Shown here: positions 25,701 to 38,648 of the stretch, piece by piece
Layout of the letters: each line of letters begins with the position of its first letter
Numbering within the stretch: the first letter of the stretch is position 1
NCBI RefSeq assembly: GCF_009730915.1
Contig: NC_052487.1
Span: 2,914,001 to 2,978,000 of the forward strand
Direction: 5' to 3'
Length of the DNA stretch: 64,000 nucleotides
Source of the DNA: Dioscorea cayenensis subsp. rotundata
Taxonomy: Eukaryota; Streptophyta; Magnoliopsida; Dioscoreales; Dioscoreaceae
Made by a program: the position numbers and the translations under genes
Notes under the pieces: model-generated
Database searches by the model: none
What the model saw: only the letters and a program-made list of their open reading frames with translations
Told to the model about the DNA's origin: nothing

Positions 25701-27039
25701 AAAGTCCTGTAATTTTGGTTTCTTTCTATAAATGTCACTTATTATTTTAAGTGAATCCAAACACAAGAGACCACCATTGTCTAAATACTTCATATGGTAA
25801 TGAGTGCCCACTGGCAGCAACTGACTGACAGGAAGAGGAAATGCTAGGTGCATATGATGTACATTTTCATGAAAACAGTTAAGAATGAAGTTCTTAATTC
25901 TTGTTGCTGAGGTGTATGTGTGTGACATGGAGAGCTAATGAGTTTTATTTTACATATGAGGTGCTATATAATGATATGCTCTCTAATTATCTAATGTTTG
26001 TTGTATTATGCTAATCTCAGGTCTGTTTACCATTGTCCTTTTTGTAATCTCTGTCGTGTTGGAAAAGGACTCGGTATCGACTTCTTCCACTGCATGAAAT
26101 GCAATTGCTGCCTTGGAATGAAATTATTAGAGCACAAATGTCGTGAGAAAGGTCTGGAGACAAACTGCCCTATCTGTTGTGATTTTTTATTCACATCAAG
26201 TGCAGCTGTCAGAGCTTTGCCTTGTGGTCATTTCATGCATTCAGCTTGCTTTCAGGTCTACCAGAATTTCTTGTTATATATACATATATATGTTTCTTAA
26301 TGCACATGCAAGGATACAAATAATCTATCTTGGCCTTTACAGTTTCTTTGGTTGCTCAGATTTGGTCTCATGTGTAGTACTTAACCCATTTGTTAATACA
26401 AACTTATGTCTATGTGCATAGACTATGCAGTGGTACTAGATTTGTGCAGGTCAAGCTGATATTTCTTATTTTTAAATTTTGGTTTTGTTTAGGCATACAC
26501 TTGTAGCCACTACACCTGCCCAATATGCAGCAAATCCTTGGGAGACATGGCGGTAAGCATCTTTTTATTCCTCTGCCCTAATTAAAGAACCAATATAACC
26601 GGATTTTATTTTATTGTGAGTCAGTACGTCAAAGTTGCCTGAACCATAAAAGTTCACCATATAAACTATACATTAAGATCAATGTACGATCTTGGTTGAC
26701 AGTTTTCATTGATTTGTTATACAGGTTTACTTCGGCATGCTTGATGCTTTGTTGGCAGCAGAAGAACTCCCAGAAGAATACAAAGAAAGATGTCAGGTTT
26801 GGTTTTTTTATTATCAATGGTTCCACCCTTAATCTTAAATTGATTTTTAAACCTATATTGCCTGAACTTAATGTATCATATATATCTGCATGCATGTGCA
26901 GGACATACTATGCAATGACTGTGATCGGAAAGGCCAATCTCGGTTCCACTGGTTGTACCACAAATGTGGTTTCTGTGGCTCATATAATACCAGAGTAATC
27001 AAGACTGACACAAGCAGTTGCTCACCATCAAACCAATGA
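19706..27039 (+). CDS. BTS: BRUTUS/HRZ-type haemerythrin RING E3 ubiquitin ligase, 14 exons
   Basis: Exons: 19706-19999, 20577-20786, 21398-21592, 21675-22033, 22371-22596, 22687-22855, 22946-24211, 24355-24526, 24618-24839, 25222-25359, 26021-26255, 26493-26552, 26725-26796, 26902-27039. All phases agree and give about 1251 residues, like Arabidopsis BTS. Three haemerythrin domains are visible at about 40-180 ([23 protein letters not shown]), 300-430 ([29 protein letters not shown]) and 653-800 ([33 protein letters not shown]). They are followed by a CHY zinc finger (about 1003, [10 protein letters not shown]), CTCHY, a RING (CPICCDF...[13 protein letters not shown]...CPIC) and a C-terminal zinc ribbon ([18 protein letters not shown]). 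The family binds iron through haemerythrin domains and marks iron-deficiency regulators for degradation in the nucleus. Nothing in the gene looks broken. Confidence 0.96.
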
Positions 27040-29270
27040 AGGAATTGCTTTCTTTAGATCTTCATTTTTCCGGTGTGAATATGCTGTTACTAGCGACCTG
27101 TGATCATAAATAGCTGAGCTGTGTGATTTGCAAGGTATGAACATAGTCGATCCATTTTTTTTCCTCTCTAGATGGCATTGTCTGGTCCCCAAAATTCAGG
27201 CATCCCTTATGTAGGATCAGATCATAAAATTAGCTCCTGCTCTCTACTAATACGGGATATTGTAGTCAATCATCGCCCACAAGTGCTCCTTCTGATGTTG
27301 CATATTGTAATCATATCATTTAACGTGTGATTATTCTCTATGGTAACAGGATCTTCTCAGGGCATAATTTTTTTTGATGTTCAAAGGTGCATTTCTTCTC
27401 CATCTTTTATGCAGGCTTTTTTTGTGTTATTGTGATGCTTGTTGTTACAATGTAGTCTTGCTTTAATTGTAGACAGGAGGATCTAATGGTTACCTTAGCA
27501 GTTACTATATATTGTAGACTGTGGCCTCTATTTGGGTTGGAAGCATGAAAATTTTGTGGTGTTTTAATTTGCTCTGGAGATTTTGTTTTTTCAACTAAAG
27601 TAATTTTAAGTAAAAATGATATTTTAAATTAAAATTATGATTTTGTGATGGTATGATTAGTGTTTATTAGTGTTAATTTTTTTTGTAATGAATTAATTAA
27701 TTAATTAAAAGGAAATTTGAGAAAAGTTTAGAGGGAATGTAGATTATGCTAAGGTGCTGTTCGGTTAGGATATATAAGATTATTTCTTAAATTTGGAACT
27801 TCATAAATTAGGTTGGGAATATTACATTCAGGGAATCGGAATCGAATGATTGGTTCACGTTACTGGTAGTTTGGTAATGTGATATTTCGGGCGGGTAGTG
27901 GTACACGTTTGGGACAATATGTGAAGTTTTTTTGTTTAATCATTGTAGCTTTTAAATTTAATAAAATCAGGAAAACATCAATTTTTTTATTTAAAGAATA
28001 AGAAAGTAACACGTTTTTTTCCGTTCTTTTCGGTTGAAGATAAAAAAAAAAAGTTGAGTTTTTATTTATTTTTTAAATATTGGTGGGAAGATTTAGATGT
28101 ATTTAAATTAATTAAATTCGATTTAATTAATATTAATAAAAATTAAATAATTTAAAATTAATTGTTTTAATAAGACATTTATTATTAAATAATTTTAATA
28201 TTTAATATATTTGACATAAATAAGAGTATTTTAATAAAAAATCAATTGATAATGTAAAATTATCAGTTAATTAAATCTTAAAAATTAATAATATTTCCAT
28301 CAATATAATTTAGAAATCACATGTAGCCACTGGTTAAGATACTTTTATTTATATATGCCATAACATCTTTTATATATTTTAAAATGAATTAATGTAATCT
28401 TGAATCCCAATCTGCATGTGAGCGTTTACATAGAATTAACAGAACCTAAACACCAGTATGTCTTATCTCAAATATCACACTTTAAACATTTTTATACAAA
28501 ATCACATTCACCTTTCTGAAATTATTTATTAAAAAAAAATTCTTATCTTAAATGGAAAAATAAGGCAAACCCTTATTCCAACTTTCCAGAGAAGTTTTTA
28601 TACCCATACAATCTCTACTAGGGAATTCTGGTGGATGTCATAAACCAAACAGCCCCCTAAGTCTATCTCTTAAATGATGCATTTCAGATGCAATTGAAAA
28701 GTACATATTTGGTTTACCTCATTCTATTTCACTAAACAGAAATTATTCCACTAGATGTAAAAGCAAAAAAGCACAAGCATAAGAATGAATCAGCTAGTGA
28801 ATGATATAATCAAATCCTAAAATAAATATTGAACCCATCTATAAGTGAAAATAAGGTTTCTTTCAGCAGCTTTCTTAATACATGCACCTGCATCCCTTTC
28901 CTCTTTATTTCTTTCATAGGAATCGATTTATCTGCCATTAGGTTTGGAGTTTGCCATTCATATTCAATAACACAATCAGAGATGATGAGAAGAAACAAGC
29001 AAAGGTATATCATCATATGTGCAGGGAGGATGACACTAGTAATGCTCCAATTCTAGCTAGATCTGAAACACAGACTAGTTTAAAGATAATGCAACATATG
29101 GCACTGTTGGAACAGAACATGGTTGTTGAATCATATAAGAAAATCTATGTTGATACAAAATGCAAGCTGAAATTCAACAACTATTGAAACTAGGTTTGAA
29201 TATCAGGCTTTGGATCAAACTATTACTGATGCCTCACCCTTAGCATTTCCTGAAGCTGTTCTTCCTGGTT
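27040..29270. other. Intergenic, no supported gene
   Basis: The 3' flank of the BRUTUS-like gene, then AT-rich DNA. A frame near 28951-29187 (plus) contains QTSLKIMQHMALLEQNMVVESYKK, which looks somewhat protein-like. It matches no family known to me and has no clear splice partners. Confidence 0.4.
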
Positions 29271-29277
29271 TCTTAGT

Positions 29278-31677
29278 TCAAAAAAACAGATTGATCTCTT
29301 CCTCCTTGAGGTTTATGAATTCCTCAAGGAAATCATCCTCCATTTCAGGTGGTAGCTGCAGAAATACAAGTGAAGTCATCAGCCAAATAAATCACTTGAT
29401 TCATAGGCAACCATGAGTTGAGAGCATGAAGAAGACTGTAGGTACTTGTGGTACACTACTGATGCCTGAACCTGGAGCCATATGTCCAGAAGGCAGTGGT
29501 GGTGGCCCTGGCAACTGAGTTGCAGGCATTCTGTTTTGAGGCAGCGTGGGTGCCCATGGTGCTCCTTGAGCTCCAAAGACAGCATTCATATGTGCACTCC
29601 TTATGATAGAAATGTTGGAGGTTAGCCCTTGTTTACGTAAGTTCATTTAAAGCATAGTTATTTGCCATAAATATAAAAACCAACTACCATAGAAAAGTTC
29701 CATCCTACTTCCTAAACTTGTATGAACAAATTTTTAATGAGAAACCATAAAAACTTGTTCACATATATAATGAGTCAAATTTGTGCCAGGTTCAAGAATG
29801 TAAATGAAAATTAATGGCCACTATGAACCTTTGGTGCATTACAGGAAAGTCGTTGAAACTGTGAGTTAAACTAGGCTTCTTAGAAAATGGAAGACTATAG
29901 ATCTGGATTATGTTGTCTGATTCCCACTAAACTGGTTAACCTAAAAATCCCAGCTAGAAAATTAATAAGGATGTGAGAAATATCAGACAAAAACATGATG
30001 GCATGAGCACCATCCCAACAACATGATGGCATGAGCCTTATCTGAGGCATTATCCATTTAAGATCTTTTCATCCATTTCTATGATAAAAATCAAACACCA
30101 AAAACAAATAAATCCATGTTTTTATATCACTAAAACTAAAGAGCACCACCCTTTATTTCTTTGTAACCTCATCCAAAAACATGCGAAAAAAAAAACACAG
30201 CTGCATTGTAACGTCAATCAGATAATTTACAGCGGGGGATATTTTGCATTGGACAAGATAATATCTTAGGGCATGCCCATTTCAAGGTATCACCCATGAA
30301 ACATATTATACAACTTTCACTCTTTTTGATTAGCAACTTTTAGTGTTCATGTTTTTTAGTTTGGCGAAATTCTTATTTACCCCACTTCTAACTAATGTAA
30401 TTCAAAGTATTTAGAAATCTCCAGTTTTAATAAAGAAACATACCGAATTTAAGTCACTTCCTTGTTTCTTCTGTCCACTTAATTAAAAAAAAACTGATAT
30501 TTGTTTAAAATTAAGTAAATAGAAGAATTAAGGAAATAAAATGGCTACGTCTACTTTGCATATTAGTTTATTGACCTCTCCTACTCCATTTTTCCTACTT
30601 TTTATCTCAATGAAACCAACACCTATAATACTAAGAAGAAAGCATCATCCCTTATAGATTTAAAGTCAAATATATAACTTTTTGTAAAAAGTTAACATTA
30701 TACTTAACTTTATTTATTTAATCCTTCCATAGAAGGTCTTCAAGGTAGAATAGTTTTTAGTTAGCCAAACAATAACAATGTTTTGGAATTGGTATTAAAA
30801 CAAACAAGGACCATAATTTTCTAAAAGAATGGTAGAGAAGCAAGCAACCAATAATTTAAATTGTGCCAATAGAAGGTCCTCATGGAGTTGAAGCTTGCAA
30901 GGTGCCCTCCACCATCCTTAACCATTAACTTATGACTTTCTTACCGTGAGCACCTTCTTCCCTTCTCTATCTATTTATTGATGCCATATCAATGGAAAGG
31001 AAGATTTTCATGCACATGAAGCACGATAAAAGCGTATCACAATAAAAAAAAAAAAATGTATCAATATATAAAATATTACCTTATAACCATGCAGTTGGTG
31101 TGGTGGCCTGCTTGGTGACCAAGGACAAGACAACCTTGGGGGAAAGAAGGTGATCATCCTCTACCACCTCCTGCCTGAATAAACATGAACAAAATCTCTT
31201 AATGTCTTCATGTTATAAGTTAAAAAATTACATAAAAAGTTTTGGAGCTCGGACACACTAAATCACCTGAAAAATAGGATGTGATTGCACAGCTGATGGT
31301 TGATAACACAGATTGTGAGACATCTGCAGATGTCTCAATGGCCTTGGTTCTTGGAGCAAAGGTGGATGGGGTGGCTGAGACACTTGAAGCATTGGGTTGT
31401 GCGGAGGAGATGCAGGGGCACAGGGAAGAGGCAGAGCAGCAGCAGATTGTTGGCAACCTGCTATATCATTTGCACTTGCATTGACTCGCCGAAGCGGGCC
31501 ATTGGAGTCAGATAGTTTTGATAATATTGAAGGCTTGCCACCTTCTGAGTCAGCTCTACCAATAGCTCGTATTGGTTCTATTGCATCTGGCTGTGATCTT
31601 TCACTAGTCTTACAAAATCCGCATCCGAATCCGTTAACAAGCTTTTGACTTTTCAAATACCGAACCAAAACTAACAT
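29278..31677 (-). CDS. Possible unidentified proline-rich protein gene or gene fragment
   Basis: Four pieces read consistently on the minus strand. The first is 31677-31267, starting MLVLVRYLKSQKLVNGFGCG, with ILSKLSDSNGPLRRVNASAN and a Pro/His-rich end, finishing at a CAG|GTGATT donor. The second, about 31155-31080, reads MITFFPPRLSCPWSPSRPP. The third is about 29609-29458 (NAVFGAQGAPWAPTLPQNR, QLPGPPPLPSGHMAPGSG). The last is 29355-29278 after a clean TTTCTGCAG acceptor; it reads LPPEMEDDFLEEFINLKEEE and ends in TGA at 29278. The protein family is not recognised. The second exon's acceptor is weak and its limits are uncertain. It could be a live gene, the 3' end of a larger degraded gene, or captured fragments. 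Confidence 0.35.
29660..31080. other. AT-rich DNA (intron of the possible gene or intergenic)
   Basis: No coding signal. Repeated CATGATGGCATGAGC phrases near 29993 and 30022 and a poly-A tract near 31046 are all that stands out. Confidence 0.4.
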
Positions 31678-31888
31678 TTCAAAATCATAATTTTTTAATT
31701 ATATATATATATATATATATAATTATAATATTGTCCTTGCAGCGAGAGCCCAGCAAAACAAAAAAGGCCGCAAAATTCAGGTTGTTTTTGAGTACTTTCT
31801 ATACGTACACAAAAATAAAATTTGTTGAAAGTTATTTTTTTTATACAAAAAAAAAAAGAAAAAAGAAAATCCCCAAAAGCCTCTTCTC

Positions 31889-34747
31889 TCATCTTTCAGT
31901 GATTTCACTCAACCCACCAGACATACGAGTTGAGTCACCACTAACAAAAGCTTTATCACTAAAGAACATTACTTGCTCTTGCTTTGGTGGAGCAATGAGA
32001 AAAGGCTTTGGAGGCATTTGAATGGCTTCTAATCTCCCATTCAACATCTCTATCACTGTGCTTATTGAAGGGCGATCCACAGGGTTTGTTTGAATGCACC
32101 ACAACCCAACCATCACCATTTTCCTTGACACACTGATATCAAAATCAACAACAGAGTCATCATCAATTTGTTCCATGTCTTTCCACTTGTTCATCTGTTC
32201 ATATATCCAGTCAGGAAAGTAAATTTCTTCTCCTTCTTCAGTCTCCCTTGTTATGTTTTCAGAAATACAACTGCTTCTCCCAACAATCATCTCAAGCAAC
32301 AACATACCATAACTATAAACATCTGATTTATGTGAAACACCTCCAAGATTTCTCATGAACACCTCAGGAGCAATGTAACCGATCGTTCCACGAGCACCAC
32401 CCGTCAACGGCACAATGCTGTCCTTTTTAGAGTGGAACTTTGCTAAACCAAAGTCGGAAATTTTGGGATGGAAATTGGAGTCTAGTAACACATTGTGTGG
32501 CTTTATGTCTAGATGCAAGATCCTCTTGTCACATCCCTGATGAAGATACTCTATGCCTCGAGCAACACCGATGGCGATTTCGAGCAATTTTTGTTCTCCA
32601 ATTTTGGCTTTATCATCCTTTTTACTTAGGAGATCACCGAGTGATCCATGTGGCATGAATTCATAGACCAGAGATCGATGCAAACCATCAAAACAGTATC
32701 CTAAAAGCTTTATAATGTGTACATGGCGAATCATGCCAATTGTTGCAACTTCATTGATGAAATCTCTACTGTTATGGCTAGACTTGTCCAAGACCTTCAC
32801 AGCAATGAACTGGCCGGTTGGTAGCTTTCCTTTGTAGACATTACTGTAGCCACCGCTACCCAGCTTGTGCTTGAAACCATCAGTCATTTTCTTGAGTTCA
32901 GAATATGAGTATTTAGTAGTCAACGTTGATTGGTAAGACTTAATAAACTCCTTAACATCAATACTATCAGTTCTACTCAGGCTTAAGTTCCTGGAACTTC
33001 GAAATACTGACATTGCTCTTGCTCTGAATTTCCATAATACCATGAGTCCTACCAGAAAAATGACAACAACGGGGATCACAATGCCTGTAGCCAAATGAAA
33101 AAGATGAGGCTGATGACCGGTGTTAGATACACCACGATCTTAATGTATCTTGCATTATATTAGACTAGTTTCTCGTATATATATCACATTACCTCACATA
33201 ATTGTATTTGTGATTTTATTTAACATAACATTAAATTCGTTTATGTCTTTTATTTTAATAAAAGTTAAAGTGCACCAACTGTCCATGAACTAACCCAAAA
33301 ACATTGCAAGTTGGTCCATCTATTGAACTCCATTCTCAACATGGCAAAAATTTACTAAGCCACTATTTTTTTTTTATTTTTTTTTTCATGGATGTTGCAA
33401 CATCAGTATAGAGAAGTCCTTTCTATTAAACAAACCAACATGATTGTTAATGAGGCAGCTTAAAACATATGCTAAGGAGAAAATTGAAATTTTAAAAATC
33501 TAACATGGCAGCTGATGCATTGCATGACAAAATTCTTGATAGTTGATACACCACAATTGGAGTTAAAATGAAGGGATAAACTCAAACACAAGGGCATAGT
33601 TCAAGAACCAACTTGCAATTTTTTTGGGTTCAGTATATTGGTACACTTTTACCTTTTAATAAACAAGATGACAAGTAATAAACAGACTAAATGAATGATC
33701 AAGTTTCTATTTTCTATAACACAACATTAATCTAGTTCATTTATGTTTTTATTTTTTAATAAACAAAATACAAACAACAAACAGCAAACAAGTGATGTGT
33801 GAAGTTCTAATTTGTTTTTACCTGCAATGATCTTCAATGAATTGGACCTACACAAAGATGAAACCACAGAGAGACATTCAATTCAACAAACACAAAATTC
33901 AAACAAGAAACTTCAATCTCAGAAAAATGAAACCAAGAATGAATTCAAGATTAGATCATGCACATTACCTGTTTGAGGCTGGTCCTCCACTGACTCCACA
34001 TACATACGGGCCTCCACTGACTACACCTCCATCCTTGCAAAAACACAAGACTTGTTCTGTGCTCCGGTTATACCCACAGTGACCGCCAGCAGCCTCACAG
34101 TCCCAACACTCAGTGAAGTTGGGCCACACAAGAGAAAACCCCTCCTTCACCACAAAGTTCACATCTTGCAGCTTGCTAAGGTTAGCTTTCACAAGGTTGG
34201 TCTGCTCGATTGGTAAACCAGCATGAGAGCAAGAAGAAGGTAAAGATTCATTCCCACTCTCAGCCCCTTCAAGGACGTAGAGGCTCTGATTGCCGTCGCA
34301 TCGGGCGTAAAGCAGGGCTTCGGTGGGAGAGACTGCGCCATCGCAAAAGCTGAGATTGAGAGTGGTCTTCCAGTAAGGGAGCTTCAGAGGGGTGAAGTTG
34401 ACGGTGGGGAGGAAGTGCGATTTGAGATTGGAGCAGCTGTTGGAGCTAAGGGCTTGTACAAGTGCGGTGTCGGAGAGGCTAATCAAACCATCAGAGTAGT
34501 AGATTGCTTTGACGGAGAAGGTGATGCCGGAGAGAGTGAGGGAGGGAATAGAAGTGGAGTGATCGCAATAGATCTCGTAGCTGGTAGGGCTGCAGAAGGA
34601 ATCGGAGGAGGAGAAGGGGAAGGAGACGGTGACGTTGCCGCAGGTGGAGGGGCCGCACTTCTCGTAGTAGAAGGAGGCGCTCTGCGCCGCCATGGATGGA
34701 GCTCGGAGAAGAAGGAGAAGGAGGAGGAGATGGATGGGGAGATCCAT
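31889..34747 (-). CDS. LRK10L-type (leaf rust 10-like) receptor-like kinase, 3 exons
   Basis: Exons 34747-33969, 33847-33822 (26 bases) and 33084-31889 join in phase to give 666 residues. A signal peptide (about 1-21, MDLPIHLLLLLLLLRAPSMA) precedes a cysteine-rich GUB_WAK galacturonan-binding-like domain (CGPSTCGNVTVSFPF) and a WAK-associated C-terminal domain ending in CWDCEAAGGHCGYN. A transmembrane helix at about 270-288 is followed by a Ser/Thr kinase domain: glycine loop LGSGGYSNVYKG, AVK lysine near 365, catalytic LHLDIKPHNVLL, SDFGLAK, and GTIGYIAPEV. The HRD arginine is replaced (HLD), so it is a non-RD kinase, common in this family and in immune receptors. It probably acts at the plasma membrane; the ligand is unknown. 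No break was seen. Confidence 0.93.
33822..33847 (-). other. 26-base micro-exon of the receptor kinase
   Basis: It is flanked by TAG and GT on the minus strand and is the only way to join ectodomain and kinase exons in phase (SNSLKIIAG followed by IVIPVVVIF). It encodes the juxtamembrane segment just before the membrane helix. Confidence 0.85.
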
Positions 34748-34859
34748 GATGATGAGGAGGAGAAGGAGATGTTGGGAAGGATTTGGGGTCTCATGGTTTG
34801 ATTGTTGATGATGTCGTTGACCATTAGGGTTTCAGTCAGTGTGTGGAAAAAAAGTAGGT

Positions 34860-34905
34860 AGGGTTTGATTAATCAAAGAAGAAGAAGAAGAAGAAGAAGA
34901 CGGCA
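34860..34905. repeat. (GAA)n tract upstream of the receptor kinase
   Basis: About eight GAA units lie 110-160 bases upstream of the kinase start codon, probably in its 5' leader or promoter. Confidence 0.7.
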
Positions 34906-35179
34906 ATGAGCAAAATCTTGAGAAACTCTCAAGAGAGAGCAATGGCGACCGGAATCTTGTGAGCTTTTGAATTGGACTTCGTCAGAGTTCATCTTGATCA
35001 TTCATGTTGCCTCGAGATATGTTCTCTCCATCTAGTGATTTTAAATTTCAATATTTTGTGGTAATTTGAATTTTATATCATCCAATGAAATCACATAGGG
35101 ATTGGTTCATAATTGAGCAGCGGTGTCAGTGTGTTACCCACACATGCTCTGAAAAGTGTTATCGTAAAAGATTTGAAAA

Positions 35180-35400
35180 TACCACGTGGTCTATTGGTAG
35201 CTAGATACTCAATTTAATTTTTTATAAATGATGAGAATTCGAATCTTAGGTGATGATACAATTTTGAAAATGTAAGTAGTGATTATGTGCGGGGGGTCCC
35301 AGCGTCTATATGTGCATGGGCCTCGCTTCCGCTTGTTCTGTTTATGCACGCCTATGTTTTTTTTTAATGGTTTAGCCGTGCATTTTGGTATCACCTAATG
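35180..35400 (+). mobile_element. Possible tRNA-derived SINE
   Basis: TGGTCTATTGG at 35187-35197 fits the RNA polymerase III A box, and GAATTCGAATC at 35235-35245 approximates a B box, 48 bases further on. A GC-richer body (GCGGGGGGTCCCAGCG) and a T-rich end near 35357 follow. No flanking duplication was found. Confidence 0.3.
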
Positions 35401-35982
35401 AAAACACATAAATTAAATAATTAAATTCTTCATCGACATATATGCCTCTAATTATAATGTATTTATTGTATTTATTAAAAAAAACAATTAACTCAATGGC
35501 GGAGGAGATTTATTTTTTTATTTAGCTTTTTAAGTATATTTTTCTAAATGAAAGTGAGTGATTCATACGAAATTGATGGATTAATAAAATAATTAAAAAA
35601 TTAAATTAATTTTGTATTCGTTAACTTTATAATGTTTGCATTATTTGATAAAAGTAACCAAAGGCCCTCCTATCTTTATGAAATCTCCAATTAATCCTTA
35701 CTTTCCAAAACTTAATTTTTCCATCAAATAAAATTTTAATATAATTAAATTTGGGATTCTAAATTCAAAATGATAGAAATTACACTGTAAAGTAATATGT
35801 TTCATAAAAATGATCTGGAGAGGATTCGATAGTTTTCATAAAAAATTTATAAACGGAGATTATGATCAGAATAAAAAAAAAACAAGTAAAATAAACCCAA
35901 TAAAAAAAATATTTTAAGAAATATATTAATTTATTATTAGTCAAAGAAAAAAAAGAAAAGAAAAATAGAAACACATATAACA

Positions 35983-38223
35983 TCAACAATGTCCATCACC
36001 ACCAAAATAGAACATATTTCTTTCAACATCTCGAGTCTCAACATAATTTCCAATCTCATAACAATCAGGGTAAGTTTCATGTTCAAATGTATCACTTGGC
36101 TTCAAATCCAGCAACTGATTTTGCTCATTAACATATTGAACTCTCTTGAAATAACATGCTGAACCAGCGCCCAGTTCAGCCAGTAAGCCACTTCCCATTG
36201 GTGGTCTGTCAGTGCCTGAATATCCTACAACCCCACCAAATTGAAGCTGTGTGGCATATTGACCCAAAGTGCTGAATATATTGCTTGGCCAATACCCAAT
36301 TGCCTTTTTTTCCTTTCCCAATATAAGCCACCAATTTTTAGTTGGTTGATCCTGTTGCAAACTCAAAATTATTTATTGGCTTGAGTATAAAACTCCAAAA
36401 TAATGATGATGATGATATTTTTAAGGACTAAAATGAATAATAATTTTATTTTCTATGAAAATTTTTTTCTTTGATCTTCCGGGTAAAGACTAGAGTTCTC
36501 CAACTAATGGGATAATGATGGTCCTATAATAGGATAAAGCTCTCTTGCTAGTTTTACTTTCTCTACTGAGGCATTAGAAGCTCTATCAGAGGGTAAATCT
36601 CACTCACTAATTCTGCTTTCCCCCCTTAGCAAGGTTCCGGGAGAGATGTTAAATAAAGTAATAGGGTCCTAAAAAGGGCTAGATCTTTGTTGCTAGTTCT
36701 AACCCTGACTAACAAGGTATTGGGAACATTATAAGTGAGTAGCCCTCTCATAGTGGGTGTTTTTTTATATAGATTAAAATTTAAACTCAAAATCGTTTGC
36801 TTAAATGACCAAAATCTCTATCATTTCGACTAACATTTCGACTAACGCATATTAAAAATTTAAGTTAAACTTAAACATATTTATCGAAAAAAAACTTATA
36901 TAATAATAAAAAAAATAAAAGGTAAAAAAAAAGTTTTACCAAGTAAATATAGGTGTCCAAACTATACTGTTGGCCATGAATTATGGAGAGAGGGCCAATA
37001 GGCGTCCCAACAGGTATTTCACTACTAACTTGAACAAAACCAGGGCAAACAACATCATGACATCCTGTTCCATGAAAGCCATCATTCTGAAAGATAAAAC
37101 ATTCCATTTATGATTAATTTTATATTTTTATTATCATGAAAACCTTGAATAAATAAATAAATAAACCTCATGCATAATTAAAGACTTACTGTCCATGCAG
37201 TTGATAGCCTGGTTTGACTATCTCCATATAACCTTGGCTCTACCTGCACAATATGTAACTCCATTATTCATCAGTTCATGGTGTATATATATATATATAT
37301 ATATGCAAATATTTTTATATAAATTATGAAAAGAATTAATGAGGGAGAGAACTTAATTACACTCCATCCAGCAGACAAAATATTGAATTGATGTTTGTCC
37401 ATACTGTTTTCAAGCCAAATCAAGCTGGAACTATACTGTGGTGCTTTCACTTGAGGGAGACCATAAGCACCAATGGATGCAAATGCACCATAAAACTTGA
37501 ATGGTTTGTCATCCGAAGTCATCAACACAGCTAACTATATATAAATAATTAAATTAAACACCTACATAAAAGAAATTATTGGTAGAAAATTAAAATAAAT
37601 AAATAAATAATTACGTCTTGATATTTAGGATCATCATTAGAGTTGGAAAGAGAGTGCATCATGATCATCTTCTTCTTGTGTTTCAAGGATGATCTCATTC
37701 TTATAAGATCATCCTTTGTGACTCTCTTTATTGGAACTGTTCCTTAAGGACAACCTCCATCTTTCAATCCAATTTCTATTGATGATGATGAAATGCCATC
37801 AAATGCTCCGACTGGATAAGAACTTGGTCTTAACTGCATATATATATATATATATATATATCATAAAATTAAGAAGAGTTGCAAATAATAAAAGAAGAAG
37901 ATGACAAAGAGATGACCTGAAGTTTATGATCCTTAAGAGATGGATGATCAAAGGCTGGTTGCTTGTATATGTCCACACAATCATAAATATCACCATTATT
38001 ATCCTATGAGATTAATTAGTATTAGAGTGATAATAGTTAATGATGAGATAATTAGTAATAATGGTTAATTACTTACCACCAAGGTCTTGATGGCTGGTTT
38101 GTTGAGAAGCTTGAGTTGTCTCTCAAGCTCCATGTCTTCATCAATGGTGAGGTTATTACAATTCTCACTAGAGAGCACAAAGCTTGGGTGAAGAAGGCAA
38201 AGAAATAGGAACACTAGCATCAT
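35983..38223 (-). pseudogene. Neprosin-family gene, copy A, with one nonsense codon
   Basis: Seven exons: 38223-38077, 38003-37917, 37833-37615, 37534-37361, 37243-37190, 37086-36940, 36351-35983. All splice sites and phases are intact (398 codons). A signal peptide (MMLVFLFLCLLHPSFVLS) precedes the neprosin activation peptide region (LKLLNKPAIKTL, CVDIYKQPAFDHPSLKDHKL, GTVPIKRVTKDDL) and the neprosin/DUF239 domain, which ends NMFYFGGDGHC. The only break is TAA at 37746-37744, where copy B has TCA (Ser) just before GTVPIKR; it cuts off the whole catalytic domain. A single C-to-A change would explain it, so the loss looks recent, or it may be an allele. The positions expected for the two catalytic glutamates are Ser205 (LSAGW) and Val317 (FGGVVGY). 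Confidence 0.88.
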
Positions 38224-38462
38224 CTCCAATATCTATATATCCAATGTTTTTCTTTCTTTAACCTTTTGACCTTTACATGTATGTATGCATATATATATAT
38301 ATATATATAGCATTGAATTACATTTATTGTTGTTGCATTTATGAGTACGTATTTTTGGATAGTATGTAACAAATGAAAAGTTAATGCATGACCATATATA
38401 TATATACACACAAGAGGAACATACTGAGCGCAGATCACCAAAATGTATTTAATTAGCTTTGT

Positions 38463-38467
38463 CAAAG

Positions 38468-38518
<51 letters not shown>
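38463..38518. repeat. (TA)n followed by (GA)n
   Basis: A (TA)n run of about 34 bases passes into GAGAGAGAGAGAG, just upstream of neprosin copy A. Confidence 0.9.
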
Positions 38519-38519
<1 letters not shown>

Positions 38520-38648
38520 GGATTGCGTCTTTACAAAGCTCCGAAAAATTAAATTCTATAAATATATACACGACCATTAGATTTCAATCCAACGGCCGTA
38601 AAAAAAAAAAATCTAAAAAACTTACCTTAAAAACACTATAAGTAAAAT

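Noticed and set aside
34415-34824. Overlapping frames opposite and beside the receptor kinase first exon
   Set aside because: They are shadows of the GC-richer ectodomain exon; the kinase frame has the signal peptide, cysteine pattern and splice sites.
35183-35260. tRNA gene suspected from A/B-box-like motifs
   Set aside because: No acceptor stem or anticodon arm could be folded, so it was kept only as a possible SINE.
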